NCBI GenBank assembly: GCA_947499005.1
Contig: CANMML010000022.1
Coordinates: 1 to 64,000 of the forward strand
DNA length: 64,000 nucleotides
Origin: an uncultured Aquimarina sp.
Lineage (GTDB): Bacteria > Bacteroidota > Bacteroidia > Flavobacteriales > Flavobacteriaceae
Direction of reading: 5' to 3'
Position 1 is the first letter of the stretch; every line of letters begins with the position of its first letter. Positions 46,101-53,130 of the stretch are shown in pieces. The translations under genes and the position numbers were made by a program. The notes below the pieces were generated by a model. That model did not search any database. It saw nothing but the letters and a program-made list of their open reading frames with translations, and had not been told where the DNA came from.

Positions 46101-46277
46101 TTCATTTCCATGGGTATCATCATCCGCTCTAAAGTATAAACGCCCTTTGAATTCGACGAAGTCTCCAACATTAGAACCACCACTAGCTCCTGTATTAATA
46201 TCCTTGACTAAGTAGGCTTGTTGGGCCAATAAGTAGGTAACGCTTAAAAATAATAGTAGGGTAAATATCTTCTTCAT
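37101..46277 (-). CDS. Giant T9SS-exported repeat adhesin (3058 aa)
   Basis: A signal peptide (1-18) is followed by about fifteen copies of a 48-residue unit around ELWxSDGTxxGT (20-780), probably a beta-propeller or solenoid. Next comes a right-handed beta-helix region (about 785-1110; GNNNKYINCLFYGNEG, GGKERIIDGDNDSTKTIDIGAFEFG). Then come about eleven 160-residue repeats (1125-2940). Each pairs an Ig-like half (TITFNSLSDVIYGD...SSDTSVATVSGNTVTIVG) with an MBG-type half (ITVTADAGQSKVFG, YPINQGSLANTNYDITF). The tail (AYPNPTVDVIYLKN...LDVSNFASGTYLIEV) is a type A sorting domain for T9SS export and surface anchoring. The gene is monocistronic with its own terminator. An adhesive role is inferred. 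Confidence 0.92.
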   Translation of the reverse strand: MKKIFTLLLFLSVTYLLAQQAYLVKDINTGASGGSNVGDFVEFKGRLYFRADDDTHGNEIWVSDGTPNGTHLFVDIESGRLSSSPSYLTVLGDQLYFSAGDDAFGTELWVTDGTPAGTRRITDINPGVNSSRVSHLTVLNNKLYFAADDGIHGVELWESDGTVAGTRLVKDIRSGSGSSYAFSLVAFNNKLYFSADDGIHGTELWESDGTETGTKLVADIFPEMNRGSSPSELTVFNNKLYFAAQDSTNNTELWESDGTEAGTKLVVDVTPSGYSFVSQLTVLNDTLYFRVLHPVYGWELWKSDGTPSGTNLVKDIYPGSNGSGPFNLYAFQNKLYFSANDGSGIGNELWISDGTELGTQLLKDIYPGTGGSNIREFYAFGNRLFFRASSPEGRDELWVSDGTEIGTSQFLRINKSTTSSNARYFINYDGIAYFQARDNMHGTELWRSDGTEIGTYMVNDNNPGSAGGAGRMLGVMSGKLYFVGNEGVYGRELWETDGTEAGTKLVKDINPGSDGSGPYNAVVWNDKLYFTAYEPVHGTELWVSDGTESGTQLVKDINLGTDHGFISQIAVFKNKLYFGANDGIHGVELWESDGTEAGTHLVKDVNIGTNGSSPRYFEVYDNKLYFNAWTSTHGNELWVSDGTEAGTQLFKDILPGTSGSQVQWLEVYQNKLYFGANDGVHGYELWESDGTESGTQLAVEIREGTSGSSVREITVFQNRMYLRADDGVFGTELWESDGTPEGTSLVADMRPGSSGSSLDDMVVVGNRLFFNADDGIFQEEVWAFEPFDCSTLTSTILYVSPSGNETNSGLSWGAATTLNSALKLAKTCASIEEIWVQGGTYVPGVNRYETFSIPDNIKIYGGFAGTETTLNERDRKTNATILNGDIGIPNVISGNTFTLLNLERTDNVVIDGFIIEEANAEFDNDIDDLKDTRGGGTYLRNANNNTFANCIFRNNLGQEGAAIYHTSGNNNKYINCLFYGNEGQQTNAFFIEEGTASFINCTLVNNTATSSNGILGSKDATITLINSVVDGSHTTNFNTTGTGSLVSTYSYLKGENPSGTGNIDGTTITDVLFKDVANNDYTLQGSSLLIDKGNNSDNTAAKGLGGKERIIDGDNDSTKTIDIGAFEFGQAEQTITFGALTDVTYGASSFELRAVSTSGLPVSYSSSDTSVATISGNTVTIVGAGMTTITASQVGNDDFKPAIEVLQDLKVNGREITITADAGQSKVFGNAEPVFTYTITTGSLINSDVFTGVLARTVGEDVGLYPITQGSLVNTNYDITFEEDNFKILKADQVITFNSLSEVIYGDIDFDLNGTSDSGLAILYTSLDPLVATVSGNTVTIVGVGSTTITASQTGNGNYNEAIDVPQVLNVTAKEITVTADSSQGKVFGSGADPVLDYSITLGSLVGSDVLNGSLERTIGEDVGLYPIDQGSLANSNYDITFIGADFEIIKADQTITFDSLSDVTYGDAEFNLNGTSDSGLTVSYSSSDPSVATVSGNRITIVGAGTTTITASQVGNGNYNAAITVLQELKVLQRRLIVSVDADQEKVFGTSDPVFTYDIVGTRLINGDVLSGSLTRVSGEDTGTYPILLGTLDNTNYDINIISESFTIIEADQTIDFPILSDVTYGDADFNLNATASSGLEVSYSSSDTSVATILGNTVTIVGAGQTTISAIQRGNGNFNPAGRSVQTLIVNAKGITVSANFGQGKVFGHTEPTLTYVITSGSLIGSDTLNGNLARMAGEDVGFYPINQGTLNSPNYDITFVTDLFEITPAVQLITFNTLDDVTYGDADFNLSATSDASLMVSYTSSNPSVATVLGNIVTIVGVGSTTIIASQSGNNNYFAASPVNQILTVNPKAIAVTTNAGQSKVYGDADPTLAYSITSGSLVGSDVLNGSLSRTAGEDVGLYPINQGSLANSNYDITFIGVSFEITKADQTITFNSLSDVIYGASSFELRATSTSGLSVSYTSSDTSVATVSGNTVMIVGVGSTTITASQLGNSNYNAAIDVPQVLNVTTRAITVTTDSGQNKVFGDAESTLTYSITSGSLVGSDVLNGSLARTAGEDVGLYPINQGTLANTNYDITFIGASFEITPSDQTITFNGLSDVIYGDVDFNLNGTASSSLEVSYESSDTSVATVSGSTVTIVGVGSTTITASQLGNSNYNTAITIPQTLTVNPRAISITADAGQSKVFGGADPVLGYSITTGNLVGSDVLNGSLARTAGEAVGMYLIHQGSLANTNYDITYVGTSFEIIPADQTITFSGLSDVIYGDADFNLNGTASSGLEVSYKSSDTSVATVSGSTLTIVGVGSTTITASQLGNLNYNAAIAIPQTLIVNPRAISVTADTGQGKVFGETEPTLEYSITSGNLVGSDVLNGSLERTSGEDVGFYPIHQGSLANANYDITFIDTSFEIAPSDQTITFNPLADVIYGDLDFNLNATSDSGLAISYSSSDPSVATVSGNTVTIIGIGSTTITASQIGDSNYNGAIDIPQVLNVTARAISVTADTGQGKVFGETEPTLEYSITTGNLVGSDVFTGALERTLGEDVGMYPIHQGSLANVNYDITFIGTSFEITPSDQTITFNPLADVIYGDLDFNLNGTASSGLEVSYESSDTSVATVSGSTVTIVGVGSTTITASQIGNSNYNAAIDVSQVLNVAARAITVTANADQSKVFGDVDPTLIYSISSGSLVGNDVLNGSLARTAGEDVGLYPINQGSLANTNYDIIFVGDAFEIIRANQTITFNSLNDVVYGDTNFNISAISSNGLAVNFSSSDENIAQVSGNTILIRGAGTAIITAFQSGNGNQNSAIPVQQTLVVHPRMITVSPTLGLSKTFGNADPLLTYEIISDNLVTGDTLSGNLERSVGEEVGLYAIQQGTLNNSNYEIAYVQGDFEILKSDQELVFNLPITIDARIGAWDLNANTNSGLPITFSSSDESIVRIEEGKAIIVGSGKVRITAKQQGGTNYNRALSVTRETQVISIETVQNIAAWIAYPNPTVDVIYLKNISPNAVVTIYDINGKPLIVASNYIENTALDVSNFASGTYLIEVNYGNSSNSILRKFLKD
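40413..40436. repeat. 7-bp microsatellite (AGCTCGA)n, copy A
   Basis: AGCTCGA is repeated three times plus AGC in tandem. It encodes SSFELRA on the minus strand. Seven is not a multiple of three, so a change in copy number would shift the adhesin frame. Confidence 0.8.
42815..42838. repeat. 7-bp microsatellite (AGCTCGA)n, copy B
   Basis: AGCTCGA twice, AGCTTGA once, then AGC. It is at the same place in the first Ig-like unit as copy A is in a later unit, five units away. Confidence 0.8.
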
Positions 46278-46316
46278 ATCTACAAGATTTGGGATTAGTA
46301 TTAGGTTGTTTATATC

Positions 46317-46344
46317 TAATACAGGTAGACTTGCTGTTACCCTA
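46317..46344 (-). promoter_or_regulatory. Shared 28-bp upstream element, copy 2
   Basis: TAATACAGGTA-N10-TACCCTA (plus-strand reading) lies 40 nt before the adhesin ATG, and GGGATTAGTATTA lies between. It is identical in all 18 fixed positions to the copy at 37010-37037. Confidence 0.7.
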
Positions 46345-46423
46345 TTTTTAGCTCTTAATTTTTTGCATAAAAAAACCTAATACAATTTCTTATATCAGGC
46401 TAGTAATAATTTTAATGAATTGC

Positions 46424-46505
46424 TGTAAGCTATAGGCTTTAAGCCATAAGCTACATTAATATGCACAAGGCCTACTGCTTAAGGCTTAACGCCTATTGCC
46501 GTAGA
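46424..46505. repeat. Palindromic REP-like element
   Basis: TGTAAGCTATAGGCTT (46424-46439) pairs imperfectly with AAGCCATAAGCTACA (46441-46455). A second block of similar words (GCTTAAGGCTTAACGCC) follows to about 46505. It fills the gap between the adhesin promoter and the kinase gene stop. Confidence 0.5.
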
Positions 46506-46578
46506 TAAAATTTTTAGAAACTAAAAGTGAGATGTACTAAAGTACATAGCTTTAATTATTATTGAGACCAATAAAAAC

Positions 46579-47433
46579 TTAAGACAGAATTTGATTTCTA
46601 TAGTAATCTATAATTCCATCAATAGGTCTTCTAATAATATTTCCTAGTGTTAAATGGTATGGTAATAAAGCATCACGAATAATATCTTGACTAAAGTGAG
46701 CAATAGAACCTATAAAATGAATCGGTACATTTTGCGCTTCTGGGAAACATAATACTCGATCCTCAACAAAACGCTTGATTCCTTCGGTAATTAATAAATA
46801 GAAGTACCCATTTCTTTCTTCACTTGTGAAAATAAATTCGGCAAAACTCGCCAAATAAGTATTTGGGTTTTCCTCTTGGTATACTTTATATTTTATAGAA
46901 TCTGGCGAAAGGTCATATCGCTTTTCAAATTCTTCAGCAATTGGTTTTGGCATGCGTTTGTAGTAATAATCTCTTATCAAACGCTTCCCAAAATAATTAC
47001 CACTAGCTTCATCCATCAAAACATACCCTAGAGATTCTACCTCCATCTGAATGTTTTCTCCGTCATAAAAACAACTGTTAGATCCAGTTCCTAAAATACA
47101 AACAATACCAGGTTCTGTAGTAGCGGCAAAAACGGCTGCTACCATATCTTCTTTCACAACAATCTCTGGAGCCGTAAAATAGCTTCTAAATATATCATCT
47201 AAAACTTTAGTAGGTCCAGGAGTACCACAACCTGCTCCATAAAAATGTACACTTTCAATTTGATCCTTATAAGCACGAAGCTCATCATTTGCGAGTAAAC
47301 GCTCTTTTAATACTTCTTCGGGGAATACTGCTGGATTTAATCCTTGTGTACGAGTTTTAAATACCTGCTCACCGTTATGGTCTAGAAGGATCCAGTCACA
47401 TTTCGTAGAACCTCCATCTGCTAATAGAATCAT
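46579..47433 (-). CDS. BadF/BadG-type ATPase family sugar kinase (GlcNAc/glucosamine kinase-like)
   Basis: The 284-residue protein has the ASKHA fold markers: phosphate 1 ADGGSTKCDWILLD, VCILGTGSNSCFYDG for phosphate 2, and an adenosine motif near FIGSIAHFSQDIIRDAL. The family includes eukaryotic-type N-acetylglucosamine kinase and bacterial glucosamine kinases, and bacterial members often sit beside sugar genes. Here it follows gapA and pfkA on the same strand, which suggests feeding amino-sugars into glycolysis or murein recycling. The substrate is inferred. Confidence 0.85.
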   Translation of the reverse strand: MILLADGGSTKCDWILLDHNGEQVFKTRTQGLNPAVFPEEVLKERLLANDELRAYKDQIESVHFYGAGCGTPGPTKVLDDIFRSYFTAPEIVVKEDMVAAVFAATTEPGIVCILGTGSNSCFYDGENIQMEVESLGYVLMDEASGNYFGKRLIRDYYYKRMPKPIAEEFEKRYDLSPDSIKYKVYQEENPNTYLASFAEFIFTSEERNGYFYLLITEGIKRFVEDRVLCFPEAQNVPIHFIGSIAHFSQDIIRDALLPYHLTLGNIIRRPIDGIIDYYRNQILS

Positions 47434-47500
47434 AGTAATTGTTTTTTTATAGTATTACATTTTTAAAATAAAAGTTGTTTGTGAGTAGTGTTTAAAGCCA

Positions 47501-47532
47501 AAAAAGCCCCATATTAAAATAACATGAGGCTC
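47501..47532 (-). terminator. Terminator of gapA
   Basis: On the minus strand AGCC-T-CAT pairs with ATG-G-GGCT across an 11-nt loop and a run of T follows. It leaves the downstream kinase gene dependent on read-through or its own promoter. Confidence 0.65.
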
Positions 47533-47541
47533 TAATTGATA

Positions 47542-48546
<1,005 letters not shown>

Positions 48547-48575
48547 TTAAAGTTTAATTTAATAATTATAATTAT

Positions 48576-49562
48576 TTACAATGAAGTAATATCCGCTACA
48601 CGAAGTAACTCCTTGTCTAATTCTCTTTCTTTGGACAATGCAACTGAAAAGTCAACACATACTGCTTTTCTATGGCTTACACCAATCATTACATTTGTTT
48701 GTCCATCTAATAAGGCATCTACAGCTTTAACACCTAGTTTACATGCTAATACTCGATCGGCACAACTTGGTGCTCCTCCGCGTTGCATATGTCCTAAAAC
48801 GGATACACGAACATCATAATCGGGTCTATGTTCGCAAACATAGTCTCTCATTTCAAGGATATTCATACCTGTATTTCCTTCGGCAACGATCACAATACTA
48901 GATGTCTTCCCCGATTCTCTACTGGTATCTAATGAATGCATTAGACGTTCGATCCCCAAATTTTCAATCTCAGGGATCAGAATTTCTTCTGCTCCTGCTC
49001 CAATTCCTGCATTTAAAGCAATATCCCCTGCATCTCTACCCATTACTTCCACTAGAAATAATCGATTATGTGAGCTTGCTGTATCTCTAATTTTATCTAC
49101 TGCTTCTACTACAGTATTTAATGCCGTATCATAACCAATTGTATAATCGGTTCCACATATATCATTATCGATAGTTCCTGGTACACCAACTACTGGAAAG
49201 TTATGTTCTTTACTTAACTTCTGAGCTCCTGTAAAACTTCCGTCTCCTCCAATTACTACTAAGGCATCAATATTATTTTTCTTAATATTTTCGAAAGCTT
49301 TAACACGTCCTTCTGGTTCGATGAATTCTAAACAACGTGCCGAACGAAGAAAAGTTCCTCCTTTATTAATAGTATTTGCTACCGAGCGCGCATCTAAGGA
49401 AATCATATTGTTTTCTATAAGACCTTTGTAGCCCTCATAAATTCCTAAACATTCTATTCCTTGATTCGAACACGAACGAACTACTGCTCTTATTGCAGCA
49501 TTCATTCCTGGAGCATCTCCTCCTGAGGTTAATACCCCTATTTTTTTAATTTCTTTAGCCAT
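48576..49562 (-). CDS. pfkA: ATP-dependent 6-phosphofructokinase
   Basis: The 328 residues match bacterial PFK. GVLTSGGDAPGMNAAIRAVV is the ATP loop, GGDGSFTGA the nucleotide site, PGTIDNDICGTDYTIG holds the catalytic Asp, and VEVMGRDAGDIAL and LGHMQRGGAPSCADR bind fructose-6-phosphate. TACTTTTG on the minus strand (49577-49570), a -7-like box, ends only 7 nt before the ATG, so the transcript may be nearly leaderless. It leads the pfkA-gapA unit. Confidence 0.97.
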   Translation of the reverse strand: MAKEIKKIGVLTSGGDAPGMNAAIRAVVRSCSNQGIECLGIYEGYKGLIENNMISLDARSVANTINKGGTFLRSARCLEFIEPEGRVKAFENIKKNNIDALVVIGGDGSFTGAQKLSKEHNFPVVGVPGTIDNDICGTDYTIGYDTALNTVVEAVDKIRDTASSHNRLFLVEVMGRDAGDIALNAGIGAGAEEILIPEIENLGIERLMHSLDTSRESGKTSSIVIVAEGNTGMNILEMRDYVCEHRPDYDVRVSVLGHMQRGGAPSCADRVLACKLGVKAVDALLDGQTNVMIGVSHRKAVCVDFSVALSKERELDKELLRVADITSL

Positions 49563-49675
49563 TAGAGGTCAAAAGTATTTTAAACTTATCAATTTACCTA
49601 ATACGACGCTCAACTACATCGTTTTCGATTTATAAATTATCAGAAATACATCAAAATCTTGATTTCATTATCAAA

Positions 49676-49710
49676 AACAAAAGGCATGAATCAAATTCAC
49701 GCCTTTTGTT
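49676..49710 (-). terminator. Terminator behind dsbD
   Basis: AACAAAAGGC and GCCTTTTGTT form a 10-bp stem, extended by TGAA/TTCA, with T-rich sequence on the minus-strand side. Confidence 0.8.
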
Positions 49711-49745
49711 AAATTATATGTTGCTTAATTTGGTTTTTATGTTTT

Positions 49746-51743
49746 TCACTTACGCTTTATCCCATTTTTAAGCCATTTATAGAACGTATTTGAATCTGGA
49801 GTATAGCCTACGGGAGTCGATAACACATTAAAGTTGGCATCCATCAACACATAATGTGGCTGAGAATTATTCTCAAAATTAATACTTTGCAAACTTGCCC
49901 ATTTATCTCCAATTGTTTTTACTTTCTTGATAACATCACTATTAGGGTACTTCACTGTAAATTGTTTTTCTTTGGGTAATGCTTTACGATCATCTACATA
50001 AAGTGATACTAAAATCACTTCATCTTTAATTACTTTATTCACTTCTGGATCTACCCAAACTTGCTCTTCCATTTTCCTGCAATTGACACAAGCCCATCCT
50101 GTAAAATCTATTAACATCGGTTTTCCTTCTTTCTTTGAAGCTTCTATTGCTTCTTCGAGACTATTATAACTATCGTGATGTCCCTTTTCTATCGCATTAT
50201 TATAAATACTATAAAATGTAGGAGGTGGAAAACCACTTAGCCATTTTAATGAAGCGTGATAAGGACTTGATGCTGGTAATACCCCTGGAGCTAAGCTTAA
50301 AGCAAATATCAAGGCAATAGCACCTAATGCTTTCCTTGTCCACGATATTTTCTGACCCGGTGCGTCATGCGGCATTTTATAAAATCCAAATAAATACACC
50401 GCCAACGCCAATGCTATCAAAATCCAAATTCCTATAAACACTTCTCTCTTTAACAAGCCCCAGTGTTCTACCAAATCTGCATTTGATAAGAACTTTAATG
50501 CAAAAGCTAACTCGGCAAATCCTAATACTGCTTTCACCGTACTCATCCATCCTCCACTTTTGGGAAGTTTTTTCAATAAACTAGGAAACAATGCAAAAAA
50601 AGCAAATGGTAAGGCTAAGGCTAATCCAAATCCTGCTAAACCATAAGTCAATTGGATAGCTCCTCCGTCGTTACTTAATGAACCTCCCAGTAAAGAACCT
50701 AAAATTGGCCCTGTACACGAAAAAGACACCAATGTTAAGGTTAACGCCATAAAGAAGACTCCAACAATTCCTCCTACTCTCGATGCCTTAGCATCCATAG
50801 CGTTACTCCAACTACTTGGTAATGTTATTTCAAAAAAACCAAAGAATGATATTGCAAAAACGATAAATATCACAAAGAACAACACATTCAACCAAGTATT
50901 TGTAGATATGTTATTAAGACTATCTGGACTTACCGTATCTAATAAATGAAATGGTACACTGACTAATATATAAATGACCAAAATAAAAAGTCCGTACAGT
51001 ACCGCTTTAAAAATACCTTGAGCTCGCCCTCCTGCACTATGTGAAAAGAAAGACACTGTTAACGGGATCATAGGAAATACGCATGGAGTCAAAAGAGCTA
51101 TTAAACCACCGATAAACCCTAAAACAAATAAATTCCAAAGGCTTTTTTTCTCTGTAATAGATAACACTACACCTTCCTTTAACTTAATAGGTAAAATGAT
51201 TCCGTTAGATAGTTCTAAATCTTTATTGGATACTTTTAAGATTTCTGACGAAACAGATAAATTCTCTAAATCGAATTCATAAGATTTCGTTTCTGGAGGG
51301 AAACAAGTTTTATCATCACAAGCCATAAAAGTTATCGATGCCTTTAAAGGAGATTGAAAGCCTGGCAATACTTTAATACGCTGTCTGAAAATAGCATCTT
51401 TTTCAAAAAACTTAATCTTCATGTCCCATGTCGGGTCAAATTCTTCATGACCTTCAGGTTCTTCTACTTTTCCTATTCGCTTGTATGCTCCTTTTTCAAA
51501 AGTAAAGGCCGTAGGGATTGGCCCCAGCTGATCCTCATCTAGAAACTGAGAATAAATATGATACTTCCCTTCCATACTCGCCTTGAAAAACAAATCATAT
51601 TCTGTATCTGATATTTTCTTGGCACTTACCTCCCATTTTACTGGATCGATAATCTTTGCTTGAACAGAAAAAAAGGTAATTGTAAATAGAAATAAACTAA
51701 AAAATATATTCTTAAATCGAAGTAAAGGTGATCTGTATCGCAT
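49746..51743 (-). CDS. dsbD: Thiol:disulfide interchange protein DsbD
   Basis: The 665-residue protein has a signal peptide (FFSVQAK), an N-terminal DsbD-alpha domain (VKWEVSAKKISDTEYDLFFKA; CDDKTCFPP), eight membrane segments with the CcdA-type LLTPCVFPMIPLTV and SFSCTGPILG cysteines, and a C-terminal thioredoxin domain with DFTGWACVNCRKM (CVNC). It carries electrons from cytoplasmic thioredoxin to periplasmic disulfide isomerases and cytochrome c maturation. Its ATG overlaps the end of tilS by 32 nt, so translation is coupled. Confidence 0.93.
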   Translation of the reverse strand: MRYRSPLLRFKNIFFSLFLFTITFFSVQAKIIDPVKWEVSAKKISDTEYDLFFKASMEGKYHIYSQFLDEDQLGPIPTAFTFEKGAYKRIGKVEEPEGHEEFDPTWDMKIKFFEKDAIFRQRIKVLPGFQSPLKASITFMACDDKTCFPPETKSYEFDLENLSVSSEILKVSNKDLELSNGIILPIKLKEGVVLSITEKKSLWNLFVLGFIGGLIALLTPCVFPMIPLTVSFFSHSAGGRAQGIFKAVLYGLFILVIYILVSVPFHLLDTVSPDSLNNISTNTWLNVLFFVIFIVFAISFFGFFEITLPSSWSNAMDAKASRVGGIVGVFFMALTLTLVSFSCTGPILGSLLGGSLSNDGGAIQLTYGLAGFGLALALPFAFFALFPSLLKKLPKSGGWMSTVKAVLGFAELAFALKFLSNADLVEHWGLLKREVFIGIWILIALALAVYLFGFYKMPHDAPGQKISWTRKALGAIALIFALSLAPGVLPASSPYHASLKWLSGFPPPTFYSIYNNAIEKGHHDSYNSLEEAIEASKKEGKPMLIDFTGWACVNCRKMEEQVWVDPEVNKVIKDEVILVSLYVDDRKALPKEKQFTVKYPNSDVIKKVKTIGDKWASLQSINFENNSQPHYVLMDANFNVLSTPVGYTPDSNTFYKWLKNGIKRK

Positions 51744-53034
51744 GTTTGGTTTCTGTAGTTGCTATAAATCTTTGATCTGCTCGATGACCGATAATCCATA
51801 TAATCTCATCATTAGAGCATAACAATAATGTTTTTTCTTTCTGTGGAAGAGAGAATTTTTCATCCTTAAAGTATTTACCTACTTTTTTCTTCCCTTTCAT
51901 TCCACTAGGATAAAAATAGTCGCCAATTTCCCAACTTCTTACGCTTAAAGGAAATTTTAACCTGTTTTTATCAACAACGATAGTATGAGTACTATGTTGC
52001 TCTTTTTCAAAATTCAATTCATTAAAATGAAGGGTGCCTTGGGGTAATACAACTTCAACATCAAGTCCCTCTATTTCTTTTAAAGGAATACCTTCTTGAA
52101 CAGATGGATATAACAATACGTCTGTACGATCCTTTAATAACGTATAGGTAGGTGAATATATTTTTTTACCTGACTGAGCGTCTAATAATTGTTGAATATC
52201 ATCCCAAGCTGTAAAACCATACTCTTTAAGAATCTCAAATAATACGATATCTAAAAAGCTTTCTTGTTTTAAAGCTTTAATTGAAATCTTATATCCCTTA
52301 GTCAATGAATCATATACGAAATAAACATCCCTAAATTGTTGAACTTTATCCTTGATGTATGCTTGACTACGTTGCAGAAAATTGATCGTACTATTAAAGT
52401 TCTCTAATACTTCGGGGTGTAGCTCTTTTAAAACAGGAACTATCTTATGACGTATTTTATTTCTCAAATATTTAGTCTCGGCATTCGAAGCATCTTCTCT
52501 CCATTGCAACTGATGCTTTTCTGCATAGTCTATAATATCTTGTTTTGAAAAAGGAAGTAATGGACGCACAAAAAGGTTATTTATTTTAGGGATTCCTGTC
52601 AATCCTTCTAATCCTGTACCTCTAGAAAGGTTAATGATAAAAGTTTCTAGGTTATCATCGTTGTGATGTGCTGTGACGATGACATCAAGTTTGTACAAGT
52701 CTGCCATTTGTTCAAACCATCGATAGCGAAGTTCTCTTGCCGCAACCTGAATAGACATCTTATGTGCTTCTGCGTAGTTTTTAGTATTGAACTCAATCGT
52801 ATAAAACGGTACTTTGAATTCTTCTGCCAAACGCTTTACAAAAGATTGGTCTCCATCACTTGCAACACCTCTCAACATAAAGTTACAATGCAGCAAACTG
52901 ATCTTAGCTCCACAACAATGTAATAAATGAGCGAGTACTACACTATCTACTCCCCCACTGATGGCTATTCCTATTTTTTGTTGAAGCAAATCTAGGAATG
53001 TATTATCAAGATGTTTTTTAAAATCAAATAACAT
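51712..53034 (-). CDS. tilS: tRNA(Ile)-lysidine synthetase
   Basis: The PP-loop SGGVDSVVLAHLL (about residues 24-36), HCNFMLRG, VTAHHNDDNLETF and a TilS C-terminal domain identify TilS. It ligates lysine to C34 of tRNA-Ile(CAU), letting it read AUA. Length about 440 is normal. The track start (53043) is a TTG; the ATG at 53034 (MLFDFKKHLDN) is preferred. The 3' end overlaps dsbD. Confidence 0.94.
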   Translation of the reverse strand: MLFDFKKHLDNTFLDLLQQKIGIAISGGVDSVVLAHLLHCCGAKISLLHCNFMLRGVASDGDQSFVKRLAEEFKVPFYTIEFNTKNYAEAHKMSIQVAARELRYRWFEQMADLYKLDVIVTAHHNDDNLETFIINLSRGTGLEGLTGIPKINNLFVRPLLPFSKQDIIDYAEKHQLQWREDASNAETKYLRNKIRHKIVPVLKELHPEVLENFNSTINFLQRSQAYIKDKVQQFRDVYFVYDSLTKGYKISIKALKQESFLDIVLFEILKEYGFTAWDDIQQLLDAQSGKKIYSPTYTLLKDRTDVLLYPSVQEGIPLKEIEGLDVEVVLPQGTLHFNELNFEKEQHSTHTIVVDKNRLKFPLSVRSWEIGDYFYPSGMKGKKKVGKYFKDEKFSLPQKEKTLLLCSNDEIIWIIGHRADQRFIATTETKHAIQITFTSI

Positions 53035-53130
53035 AATGCACAATCTAAATCAGAATAGTATTAAAGATAGTAAGCTTGATTCATTTTCTAAAAAAGATCA
53101 TTGCATTTATAATTAAACCCTATTACTTTA

